A DNA stretch of 60,385 nucleotides, taken from Propionibacterium sp. GTDB taxonomy: Bacteria > Actinomycetota > Actinomycetes > Propionibacteriales > Propionibacteriaceae. The stretch covers positions 1 to 60,385 of the forward strand of contig JALHFX010000028.1 in NCBI GenBank assembly GCA_022837595.1, in the 5' to 3' direction. Shown here in pieces: positions 41,188 to 48,651 of the stretch. Under the pieces are notes generated by a model that was given only the letters and a program-made list of their open reading frames with translations, had not been told where the DNA came from and ran no database searches. The translations under genes and the position numbers were made by a program. Numbering within the stretch: position 1 is the stretch's first letter; each line of letters opens with the position of its first letter.

Positions 41188-41799
41188 GTGAGCCTCAGCC
41201 AACGTCAGATGGAGTTCGCCGACGCGGCCCTGCGCCTGGTAACACGTGACGGACTTTCGTCGGTAACCTTCCGGTCCGTGGCCGCAGAAGCCGGCATGTC
41301 ACTAGGTGCTGTGCAGAAGGCATTCCCCAGCAAAGAACACCTCCTCAAGGCCATGTTCGCGCGTCTTCGCGAGACCGCCTCCCTGCCCGTCCTAGGTGAG
41401 CCTGGACGTCCCACCCTGAACGACTGGTTCGTCGCACTTATGGTGACGGTACTCCCGCTAGATAGCTCCCGACGGGCGGCCGAGTTGCAAGGCGCGGCGT
41501 TCGTCGAACGAGCTCCGTTCGACGCGGACATCGCGAAGGCGGTCGCGGCGTCCGATCGAGAACTCCGAGCCGCTCTTGCGTCACTCGTGCGCCGGGCCCA
41601 AGCAGAGACAGAGCTGCCCGCGTCTCTCGATCCGGATGCCATAGCCTGGGCGCTGCTCGCCTTCATGCAGGGGATGGCCAGCCAGCTTCTCTACGATCCG
41701 GTACCCGAGGGAATTGTCGAGGACCAGTGCCGATTCATCGTCGACTCCCTGCTGCAGGGAAGCCCGGCCAACGGGCAAGACGGGCGTTCGTCACCGTAA
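41188..41799 (+). CDS. TetR-family repressor
   Basis: A 203-residue protein with HTH at about 8-55: FADAALRLVTRDGLSSVTFR then VAAEAGMSLGAVQKAFPSKEHLL. The ligand domain has the TetR_C pattern (helices to about residue 190) without a clear subfamily. It starts 4 bp after the CPBP stop with GTG. It most probably binds the GAATACA-TGTATTC palindromes upstream of the operon and is released by an unknown inducer. Confidence 0.85.
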   Translation: MSLSQRQMEFADAALRLVTRDGLSSVTFRSVAAEAGMSLGAVQKAFPSKEHLLKAMFARLRETASLPVLGEPGRPTLNDWFVALMVTVLPLDSSRRAAELQGAAFVERAPFDADIAKAVAASDRELRAALASLVRRAQAETELPASLDPDAIAWALLAFMQGMASQLLYDPVPEGIVEDQCRFIVDSLLQGSPANGQDGRSSP

Positions 41800-41879
41800 C
41801 CTGCGGAAGAGAATGGCCTTATGAATCCGATGCCACCCCAGCGTCCCCACCTGATACCCCGGACGCAACCCGGCGCGGG

Positions 41880-42818
41880 ATGCGGTTGCCCGACCTCCGC
41901 AAGACTGCCCCAGTCGATCTGGAACGCCTCAAAGAGGCACCCAACGGCCAGTCGAGTGCACTTGGAGGACCAATCTTGACCCTCCGGTCACTACGCCGAC
42001 TCATCGGCGCCAACATCACCCGGACGACCGATCAGGCCAGCCAGCCGTTGCGCGGCACGCGTGATAAAACGGCCACCCATGCTGACATCGTGGAAACTGG
42101 CCAGGAGCGTTGGCGCGGCGCGTTGCTCACCGGTGCCGGCGCCGCCGTCGGCTCGGTCGTCCTCATCGTTGTACAGATCGCCGTTTTTACTCTGCATCCA
42201 CCGCCGGCGTCAGTGGACGGCTTCTTCGTCCTCATGGACGAGAACCCGCTGCTGGGCTTGGTCAGCCTGGACCTGCTGCTCACTGTGAACAATGTGCTCG
42301 TGGCCTTGGTCTATCTCGCACTGGTGATCGTGCTCTGGGATCGGGCGAGGTCGACCGTCGCGATCGCCGGGTTGCTCATGGTCCTCGGGATGGCGGCCTA
42401 CCTGTCATCGAACCCAGCCGTCGACATGCTGCTGCTCTCTCAGCAGCACGCAAGTGCCGCTCCCGCCGATCAGCCAGCACTCCTGGCAGCCGGGGAGGTG
42501 CTGTTGGCTTCGTGGCGCGGGACCGCATTCTTGACGTACTACGTCCTCAACGGCATCGCCCTGCTGCTCGTCGCTACCGCCCTACTGCGCGCTAAGGTAC
42601 TCGGACGCCCGATCGGCTGGTGGGCGCTCGCATCCGGGGTGTTGATGCTGGTTCCATCGACCTTTGGGTTGGTGGGACTGGTGATGTCGGTCCTGTCTCT
42701 ATTGCCCTGGTGCGTCATGTGCGTGATCGCGGCCGTGCGTCTCCTTGGTTCCGCCGACGCCGCGATGAATGGGTCGCTGGGCACAGCCACGGGCGCGACG
42801 ACAGCCCCAGGCCCTTGA
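41880..42818 (+). CDS. Membrane protein (DUF4386-like), start uncertain
   Basis: About 230 residues from GTG 42090, or 312 from ATG 41880; the first 70 residues of the longer form are hydrophilic and may be relic sequence. Six hydrophobic segments follow (TGAGAAVGSVVLIVVQIAVF; VSLDLLLTVNNVLVALVYLA; VAIAGLLMVLGMAAYL and others). The pattern resembles DUF4386 membrane proteins, often found beside TetR or MarR regulators. It is probably the third gene of the CPBP-TetR operon. Its TGA stop is the first bases of repeat C4 (TGATTCCACGCGG). Confidence 0.55.
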   Translation: MRLPDLRKTAPVDLERLKEAPNGQSSALGGPILTLRSLRRLIGANITRTTDQASQPLRGTRDKTATHADIVETGQERWRGALLTGAGAAVGSVVLIVVQIAVFTLHPPPASVDGFFVLMDENPLLGLVSLDLLLTVNNVLVALVYLALVIVLWDRARSTVAIAGLLMVLGMAAYLSSNPAVDMLLLSQQHASAAPADQPALLAAGEVLLASWRGTAFLTYYVLNGIALLLVATALLRAKVLGRPIGWWALASGVLMLVPSTFGLVGLVMSVLSLLPWCVMCVIAAVRLLGSADAAMNGSLGTATGATTAPGP

Positions 42819-43018
42819 TTCCACGCGGAGATGAACCGCTCGACCCCTGGTTGGTTGTTCCCTTAGTGGTCGATGGAGTCCACGAAGCAAAGCGCTCTTC
42901 ACCGCTGGTGAGGGCCGCTTGGCGTTTGTAGATCGGGACTCTTGAACTCCTTGGGCGGGCCCACGCGCTGTGGCGAGCAAAGCGAGCGGCGCGGGGATCG
43001 AGTCACTCTGGGCCCACG
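42817..43018. repeat. Island repeat copy C4
   Basis: It starts GATTCCACGCGGAGATGAAC and continues CTCGACCCCTGGTTGG and TGTTCCC, then diverges. It ends in a GGGCCCAC...GGGCCCAC pair enclosing GCGAGCAAAGCGAGC, similar in design to C1/C2. The minus-strand frame reads PGVERFISAWN but has a stop just before GNNQP. Together with C1-C3 it bounds the modules of the island and marks its right edge. Confidence 0.65.
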
Positions 43019-43104
43019 GACGCAGGTAGTGATACAAAAGTGTTTCGCTGGGCACTTCCCGAGTTGGCGGCGTTTACCGCGCCCGAGGTGAACGTTCACC
43101 CAAT

Positions 43105-45642
43105 CTAGGCGCTGGTCGTCTCAGGTTCGTCGTCGTGACTGGGCTTGCTGTGGCGACCATATTTGCTGCGGTATTCCTGCCAATAGGTACGCCACCGGCG
43201 CAGGCGGGCGCGGCCACGACCTAGGGCCTCGTTCTCCTCAACCCCCAAGGCACGCCAAATCAGTGAGGTCAGGACGAACCAGACCACGACCGCGACCAGG
43301 ACGACCAGGTAGTCCGTGGGGTTCATGAACCTGATCTTGAACTGCCAGCGCGCCACGGAACTGAAAGGCAACAGGATCGCGACTATTGCAAGTGACCAGA
43401 TGAGGATGTTGAAGCGACGCTCAGGCCTGATAATCAGGTTCAAAGCTAGGGCTGCGAAGATCAGCGTGTAGGTGACTCCGAGTTGTGCTGTGCGCCAGCT
43501 GCCCGTTGTCGCGATCTGGAATTGATAGACCCCAAGCGTGATGATTGCCAAAAGGAGGCCGGCTGGGAGCGTGAAACTCATGAGGGTTCTGGCGTAGCTG
43601 GCTCGGAACGTTTTTGGTTTGCGGGGCCTGCCGAAGAAGCCCAGGTAGATTGAGGGGATCGTGGCTGACAGCATCGAGATCATCGAGCCGTGGCTGGAGA
43701 GGTGGGGGAACCCCACGCTCAGGGTTCGCACCAGCAGAATCAGTATCCCCGTGGCGAGCACCAGGGTCAGGTTCAGCTTCATGACGTCAAGCAACCGGTT
43801 GATGATGGTTTGGCCCTTGCGGAGCAGGCGCAACAAGATCCCAGGGTCGCTTTCGGTCAGGACCATGTCGGCCAGGCCGACGGCTGCCTGGGTGCTGGCT
43901 GGTTGCGCGACAGCGAGTGTTGCGTTGCCAAGTGCCGGCAGGTCGTGAGTTCCACCGCCCACAACCGTGACGGAGTTGCCGCCCTCCTCCATTGCTTTGA
44001 TGACGTCGCCTGCCTGGGTTGGGGTGAGTCCACCGAAGAGTACGTGGTCATCGGCGACCTTGCCCCATTCTTTCTGCGGGATTTGTTCCAGGTCCCGGCC
44101 GGTGATGGTGCCCTGGCCTTCGATCTCTTTAATCTCGTCTGCAGACATCCCGCCCGCCCGTAGCAGGCCGAGTATCGTCTCGATGTTGCCGCCGAACGCT
44201 TTCACCCTGACGCCGGCTTCGCGGTATTGGCGGATCAGGTCGGCGGTGTCCATGTCTGGGTCATCTGAGAAGGTGATGACACCCAGGGGCACCAGTTGGT
44301 CGGGCAGGCGGGCGTTGCCGTGTTCGTCTGCGAGTGGGATGGCTTGCGCGCGGTGTGCCAGGACCAGCTGCTTCTTCTTTGCGGTGCCATCGCCCTCGGG
44401 CACTGGCACGGAGACCGGGTACAGCAGATTCGGTTCGACGGTTGCCCGGGCACCCAGGACGTACGTGCCTGCGGCATCTTTTTCACCGAAGGTGACGGCG
44501 GACCACCCGTCCAACCCGGGCTGATCGCATTCTTCCCGGACGGCGCGAAGGTTTCCCTCGTACGAATCGGCGAGCAGCCCGATGACCGGAGATTGCGCGG
44601 TCACGGACCGGCCAATGTCCCCCAGGGCTTGCCGGGCCCTTGATGCAGAGGTTTTCTTCCCGGACTGGTCCGCACACAGGGTCAGGTCGAGGGAGGTGCC
44701 CACCAGAGTGCCCAGCTCCGTGAAGCAGACAATGTCGGTTTCCGCCAGGGTTTCAACGGCTTGCGCGGCGCGGACAACGCCGCCTTCGCGGGCCAGCTCC
44801 ACGCGGCCTGCCGCCAAGCTGACCATGATCGTTAGGTACATGCCGGTTGGGATCAGGCTGAAGATGACGGGGGCGGCCCCCAGCAGGGCGTCGCCGTGCT
44901 CGCCGACGTCGACGCGGATGTAGACGGCCAGTAGTAGCAGCAGGTAAACGACGACGACAACCAGCAGGCCGGCAAGGATGCGGGAGATGGTGGCTTCCAG
45001 CCGCGTCTTCGGGTCCTTGACGATTTTGGCGGCGGCTTTGCTGGTGGCCTTTATGACGGGGAGCTCGGCGTGGTAGACGGCGCGGCCGCGAAGGACGACG
45101 CAGCCTGTGGTCAGCCGTTCCCCGGGACGAACTGTTAGTTCGCGCAGCTCGCGGGGCTCATGTAGTCCGTAGCTTCCGGGTTCGGCGTCTTCGTCCGTGT
45201 CTGGCACGCCAACGACGACATCTCCGGGGCCTAGTAGTGTCCCGTCCGCGAAGAGTTGGTCACCGGGACCTGCGACCAAGGCGTCACCGTCGACGATGTC
45301 TTCGATCGGGATGTCAGCTAGTTTCCCGTCTCTTATGACTGAACAGTCAGCTAGTTGGGAGTCGCGGAACCTTTCCATCCGTCGGTCCGCGATGCCGCGT
45401 TGCACAAAACGGATCGTAGTGTTCAGCAGCAGCATCACTAGGGTTACCAGCGCGCCTTTCCAGGAGCCCATCAGCAGTTGGACCGCGGACAGACCCACCA
45501 GGTTCAGGTTGAAGACAGAAAAGACGCTGCCCCTCGGGACGGCGATCGTCGCGCGCTTTTTCCGGCCCTCTTGTTCGAGCTCCGACGGCCGTCGCTCCGC
45601 GACTTCAGCGCTGGTGAGACCGTCGGGCCACTCGAATGTCAC
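43105..45642 (-). CDS. Degenerate (pseudo-enzyme) P-type ATPase, CtpE-like
   Basis: An 845-residue protein with the full P-type ATPase plan: a GLTSAEVAERR-like start, A-domain about 90-210, TM4 core (VIFSLIPTGMYLTIMVSLAAG) about 280, P/N domains about 310-640 and a C-terminal bundle of six helices. But the phosphorylation motif DKTGT reads CFTELGTL, the TGD-type motif reads AFGGN, and the hinge GDGxNDxPAL reads VGGGTHDLPAL. The A-domain TGES is also absent. All catalytic aspartates are lost while the fold, membrane segments and reading frame are intact, so it is unlikely to pump and is not a simple pseudogene. A regulatory, scaffold or channel role is conceivable. GTG start. Confidence 0.75.
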   Translation of the reverse strand: MTFEWPDGLTSAEVAERRPSELEQEGRKKRATIAVPRGSVFSVFNLNLVGLSAVQLLMGSWKGALVTLVMLLLNTTIRFVQRGIADRRMERFRDSQLADCSVIRDGKLADIPIEDIVDGDALVAGPGDQLFADGTLLGPGDVVVGVPDTDEDAEPGSYGLHEPRELRELTVRPGERLTTGCVVLRGRAVYHAELPVIKATSKAAAKIVKDPKTRLEATISRILAGLLVVVVVYLLLLLAVYIRVDVGEHGDALLGAAPVIFSLIPTGMYLTIMVSLAAGRVELAREGGVVRAAQAVETLAETDIVCFTELGTLVGTSLDLTLCADQSGKKTSASRARQALGDIGRSVTAQSPVIGLLADSYEGNLRAVREECDQPGLDGWSAVTFGEKDAAGTYVLGARATVEPNLLYPVSVPVPEGDGTAKKKQLVLAHRAQAIPLADEHGNARLPDQLVPLGVITFSDDPDMDTADLIRQYREAGVRVKAFGGNIETILGLLRAGGMSADEIKEIEGQGTITGRDLEQIPQKEWGKVADDHVLFGGLTPTQAGDVIKAMEEGGNSVTVVGGGTHDLPALGNATLAVAQPASTQAAVGLADMVLTESDPGILLRLLRKGQTIINRLLDVMKLNLTLVLATGILILLVRTLSVGFPHLSSHGSMISMLSATIPSIYLGFFGRPRKPKTFRASYARTLMSFTLPAGLLLAIITLGVYQFQIATTGSWRTAQLGVTYTLIFAALALNLIIRPERRFNILIWSLAIVAILLPFSSVARWQFKIRFMNPTDYLVVLVAVVVWFVLTSLIWRALGVEENEALGRGRARLRRWRTYWQEYRSKYGRHSKPSHDDEPETTSA

Positions 45643-46064
45643 GATTCGACCTTATCGGCTCTTCTGTAACGCGTCAGACCGACTCAGGCGAACATCCGTC
45701 TAAAAGGCCCAGCACGGGCAAGAAGACGAGTTGTGCTGCAACTGAGTGGCGGCCGTAGTGCTCGTCCCTCAAACGCTCCTGCGAAGTGAATATAGAAGAG
45801 AGCCCACGACTAGCGAGTTCTGCTGTATCGGACGCCGAGTTTGACGAGGATCCCACTGAAATTGGGGACCTCGGCTCCGACGCGCTGTGATCTGTGCTCA
45901 TACTCCAGGCACGTCAGATTCGGGCCTTCATCCGGACGGTGCCGTGGTGAACGTCATTTTGGGCACGCACCGAAGCTGGCGCCCTGCGCACGCCGAGTGC
46001 GGCGTCGCAGTCCCCTGGGATACTTGATGACGAGTCAGGTTATCTTGCAAGGCTAGGAGGCTCG
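45643..46064. other. Intergenic stretch before the methyltransferase
   Basis: A 422-bp gap between divergent genes with no convincing gene. AGGAGG at 46055-46060 is the ribosome binding site of the methyltransferase gene. Promoters are not obvious. Confidence 0.5.
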
Positions 46065-47279
46065 GTGCAGTTCAGATCTGCTGTGGCCCCTCCAATCACA
46101 GACAGCTGGAGCGAGAAGTCCACGACGTTTGAGCTGCCCATCGAGGGTTCTGGATTCGGCGAAGACATCGAACCTGCCGAGAACCCGGAGTTCACGACCC
46201 GTCAGCTGATCACCTATATCGGCAACAAACGCGGCCTGGCAGACCCGATCGAGCAGGCAGTGCGAGAAGTCCGCGATCGCATGGGCGGACGAAGACTCCG
46301 CTGCCTGGATCTGTTCTCCGGATCGGGATTTGTTGCCCGGCTCCTCAAGAAGCACTCGAGTCTCATTGCTGCGAACGATCTCGAGAACTATGCGCGCGCT
46401 ATCAGCGAGTGTTACCTGCCAAACCGAGATGACGATCTCCTTGTCGAGGCCGCCGAGGTAGTGGATCGCTTGAATCGGCTCGCAGCCCGCGGTGTTAGGC
46501 GCGACGGTTTCATTCAGGATCTCTACGCGCCGACCGATGACACCAACATTCAATTGGGCGAGCGAGTGTTCTACTCCAACGACAACGCACGCCGACTCGA
46601 CTTCTACGCCCAAGAACTCCAAGAGCTGCCAGCAAACATACGAAGACTGTTGCTCGGGCCGTTGCTCTCCAAAGCCTCAATCCACGCGAACACCGGTGGC
46701 GTCTTCAAGGGCTTCTATAAGGACAAGCACACCGGCATCGGAAAGTTCGGTGCAGCCGCAGGCGACGCCGTGGCCAGGATCCTCACCCCGATCGAGCTCG
46801 AAGTACCCGTCATGAGCATGCACAAAACGGAACACGAGGTCTACCAGCAGGACGCGAACATCCTTGCTCCGGGCCTGGGCGAATTCGACCTGGTCTACAT
46901 CGACCCGCCCTACAACCAGCACCCCTACGGCTCGAACTATTTCATGCTGAACCTACTGACCAACTACGAGCGCCCGAAGGACGTCAGCAAGATTTCGGGC
47001 ATCCCGACGGATTGGCACCGATCCGGCTACAACATCCGCAAACAGGCGTTGCCGCTCCTCGACGAACTCTTCACGGCCATCCCCGCGCGATTCCTTCTGG
47101 TGTCCTTCAACTCCGAGGGCTACGTCTCTACCGACCAGATCAAGACTGCGTTGGGAAAGCATGGACGCGTCGACGAGATGATCGTGAAGTACAACACCTA
47201 CCGAGCAAGCAGAAACCTTCGCAGCCGAAAGATCCACGTTCACGAGCACTTATTCTTGTTGGACCGCATGACCAGCTAA
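46065..47279 (+). CDS. Orphan D12-class DNA adenine methyltransferase
   Basis: A 404-residue protein. The AdoMet-binding motif LRCLDLFSGSGFVARLLKKH (about 80-98) and the catalytic DLVYIDPPYNQHPYGSNYF (DPPY, about 280) are in the order of class alpha D12 N6-adenine methyltransferases. TYIGNKRGL near residue 50 is the usual first motif (xYxGxKxxL). The C-terminal half ends in LVSFNSEGYVS..., as in the family. No restriction endonuclease lies next to it, so it is either an orphan regulatory or protective methylase or the left-over of an R-M system. Strong AGGAGG 4 nt before the GTG start. Confidence 0.85.
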   Translation: MQFRSAVAPPITDSWSEKSTTFELPIEGSGFGEDIEPAENPEFTTRQLITYIGNKRGLADPIEQAVREVRDRMGGRRLRCLDLFSGSGFVARLLKKHSSLIAANDLENYARAISECYLPNRDDDLLVEAAEVVDRLNRLAARGVRRDGFIQDLYAPTDDTNIQLGERVFYSNDNARRLDFYAQELQELPANIRRLLLGPLLSKASIHANTGGVFKGFYKDKHTGIGKFGAAAGDAVARILTPIELEVPVMSMHKTEHEVYQQDANILAPGLGEFDLVYIDPPYNQHPYGSNYFMLNLLTNYERPKDVSKISGIPTDWHRSGYNIRKQALPLLDELFTAIPARFLLVSFNSEGYVSTDQIKTALGKHGRVDEMIVKYNTYRASRNLRSRKIHVHEHLFLLDRMTS

Positions 47280-47319
47280 GGCACCCCAGCATCGGTAATG
47301 GCATCGGCGGGTGTCCCTC

Positions 47320-47338
47320 GCCAACTAGGACGGTTGGC
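47320..47338. terminator. Small hairpin between convergent genes
   Basis: GCCAAC-TAGGACG-GTTGGC between the methyltransferase stop and the convergent wHTH gene. No U-run, weak. Confidence 0.3.
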
Positions 47339-47346
47339 GCCAGGCG

Positions 47347-47637
47347 TTAGCCGGTGATAGCCCTGAGCGCAGCGACGTGATCCTTGAATGCGGTTCTGCC
47401 CTGAGGGGTGATGGCGAGCCAGGTCTTCGCGTATCGTCCTGAGCGAGTTTTCGTGATCTCGACATAGCCGGCTTCGGAGAGTCGAGTCAGCTGACGAGAC
47501 AGTTCGGCGTCGTTGGTTTCAACCGCGTCTCGGATCGCACTGAATTCCGCCTCGCCGACTCCGGCGAGCGCGGCAACGATGGACAGGCGAAGCGGTGCAG
47601 TGAGTTCCTTGTCGAGTTCGTTTCGGGGATGGCTCAC
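47347..47637 (-). CDS. Winged-helix transcriptional regulator
   Basis: A 96-residue single-domain wHTH protein of the MarR/ArsR-like transcriptional regulator group: LTAPLRLSIVAALAGVGEAE, then AELSRQLTRLSEAGYVEITKTRSGRYAKTWLAITPQGR as recognition helix and wing. There is no effector domain and no metal-binding cysteines. It starts 2 nt after the stop of the membrane protein gene upstream, so they form an operon, a common pairing in actinobacteria. The operon promoter carries a long inverted repeat that this protein probably binds (autorepression). Confidence 0.8.
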   Translation of the reverse strand: MSHPRNELDKELTAPLRLSIVAALAGVGEAEFSAIRDAVETNDAELSRQLTRLSEAGYVEITKTRSGRYAKTWLAITPQGRTAFKDHVAALRAITG

Positions 47638-47639
47638 AA

Positions 47640-48068
47640 CTAGACCAGCTTCGAACTACGTGACCCGACTGCGAACCAGACTCCGGGCAGTGCCACCAGA
47701 ACCGCGGCCAAGACCCAGAACCAACTCGAAGCAGGCGCAAAGACGGTGAATCCGCTCACCACAAAGAACGTATAGATGACGACCCACACGCCGATGGTCG
47801 TCAGGTACCGTCGCGTGAAATCACGTGACCGCGCCTTGGCGGTGGTGGCGACGACGACCAGCGCGATGGCCGCCGAGACAACGAAGGCCGTACCGCCGAT
47901 TACCCGTCCCAGCCCTGATCCGAAACCGAAAATCAGCATCGCTGCTGACGATGCCAGAGCGAACAGCACCATCGCAACGGTGGTGCCGATGGTCTGTTTG
48001 CGCAGTGCCTGGGCGCTTCGTTCAGCTTGCTCCAGAACGCTCAGGTCAGGTGCCGGGTGATCGCTCAT
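47640..48068 (-). CDS. Small four-TM membrane protein
   Basis: A 142-residue protein. After a charged N-terminus (MSDHPAPDLSVLEQAERSAQ) there are four hydrophobic segments: about 28-50, 58-78, 95-112 and 117-137 (FWVLAAVLVALPGVWFAVG last). No family recognised beyond small actinobacterial membrane proteins that accompany a wHTH regulator. ATG 48068 has GAGAGGAAAGAAC before it as ribosome binding site. Function unknown; the fixed pairing with a regulator suggests envelope or stress response. Confidence 0.7.
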   Translation of the reverse strand: MSDHPAPDLSVLEQAERSAQALRKQTIGTTVAMVLFALASSAAMLIFGFGSGLGRVIGGTAFVVSAAIALVVVATTAKARSRDFTRRYLTTIGVWVVIYTFFVVSGFTVFAPASSWFWVLAAVLVALPGVWFAVGSRSSKLV

Positions 48069-48095
48069 GTTCTTTCCTCTCGTCGAAGTACTTAC

Positions 48096-48133
48096 GAGAT
48101 TAATAACTACTTGGCAATTATGCAAGTAGTTAT
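48096..48133 (-). promoter_or_regulatory. Promoter and operator of the membrane protein/wHTH operon
   Basis: Inverted repeat: arms 48103-48113 (ATAACTACTTG) and 48123-48133 (CAAGTAGTTAT), perfect over 11 bp with 9-nt spacer. On the minus strand TTGCAT and TAATCT form a 17-bp-spaced promoter running through it. A third related site, AAGTACTTA, lies at 48086-48094. Confidence 0.65.
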
Positions 48134-48156
48134 GAGCATCACCTTTTACAACTGGG

Positions 48157-48651
48157 CTAGGTCGACGAACCCCCAGGACTACGGCGCAGCGCCTCCATCG
48201 CCCGCACCCCGTCGAGTGCCGGCAGTGCGATCAATGGATCGATGCCGTTGTCGAGCACGAAGGTGGTCAGCTGGTCGCGGACGATCTTCTTCAATTCGGC
48301 CGCGTCCCACGGCTTCGCGATGTAGTGATCTAAGTGACCATCATTGATCGCCCTGATCGTGTCTTGGAGGCCGGCCTGACCGGTCACCAAGACGCGGCGG
48401 GCATCTCGCGTCCGCGGATCCGCCATCGACGACACCAGGAAGTCGACCCCCGAGGCGCCGGGCAGACGATGATCGGAAAGGATCAACGCCAGCACGTCGC
48501 CGTCGTTCGAGATCTCGTCGATCACCTCCCAGGCATCGTCCACGCTCTCTGCGAGCTCGATCCTGATGGTGCCGGCGAACTCTGCCAGATCGCGGGCGAG
48601 TGCCGTCCGGACGGGCGGCTCATCTTCGATGACCAGAACAGCTAGTTTCAC
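48157..48651 (-). CDS. Single-domain response regulator
   Basis: A 164-residue protein. REC domain at about 1-125: LVIEDEPPVR (acidic pair), LILSDHRLPGASG with the phospho-acceptor Asp, RRVLVTGQAG with Thr, and YIAKPWDAAEL with Lys. The remaining 40 residues (GIDPLIALPALDGVRAMEALRRSP) contain no HTH or enzyme domain. Its ATG overlaps the stop of the histidine kinase gene (ATGA), so it is the cognate partner. Output must be through protein contact or a further phosphorelay. Confidence 0.88.
   Translation of the reverse strand: MKLAVLVIEDEPPVRTALARDLAEFAGTIRIELAESVDDAWEVIDEISNDGDVLALILSDHRLPGASGVDFLVSSMADPRTRDARRVLVTGQAGLQDTIRAINDGHLDHYIAKPWDAAELKKIVRDQLTTFVLDNGIDPLIALPALDGVRAMEALRRSPGGSST

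Noticed and set aside
36525..43018. Classical integron array
   Set aside because: Layout is similar, but no RYYYAAC/GTTRRRY box pairs were found in the repeats and no intI is visible, so only a cassette-like array is claimed.
33908..43018. att repeat: second copy of the tRNA-Ala 3' end at the right edge of the island
   Set aside because: No second copy of the T-arm/acceptor sequence was seen by eye; hairpin sequences with TTCGAGCC or GGTTCGGG are not good matches.
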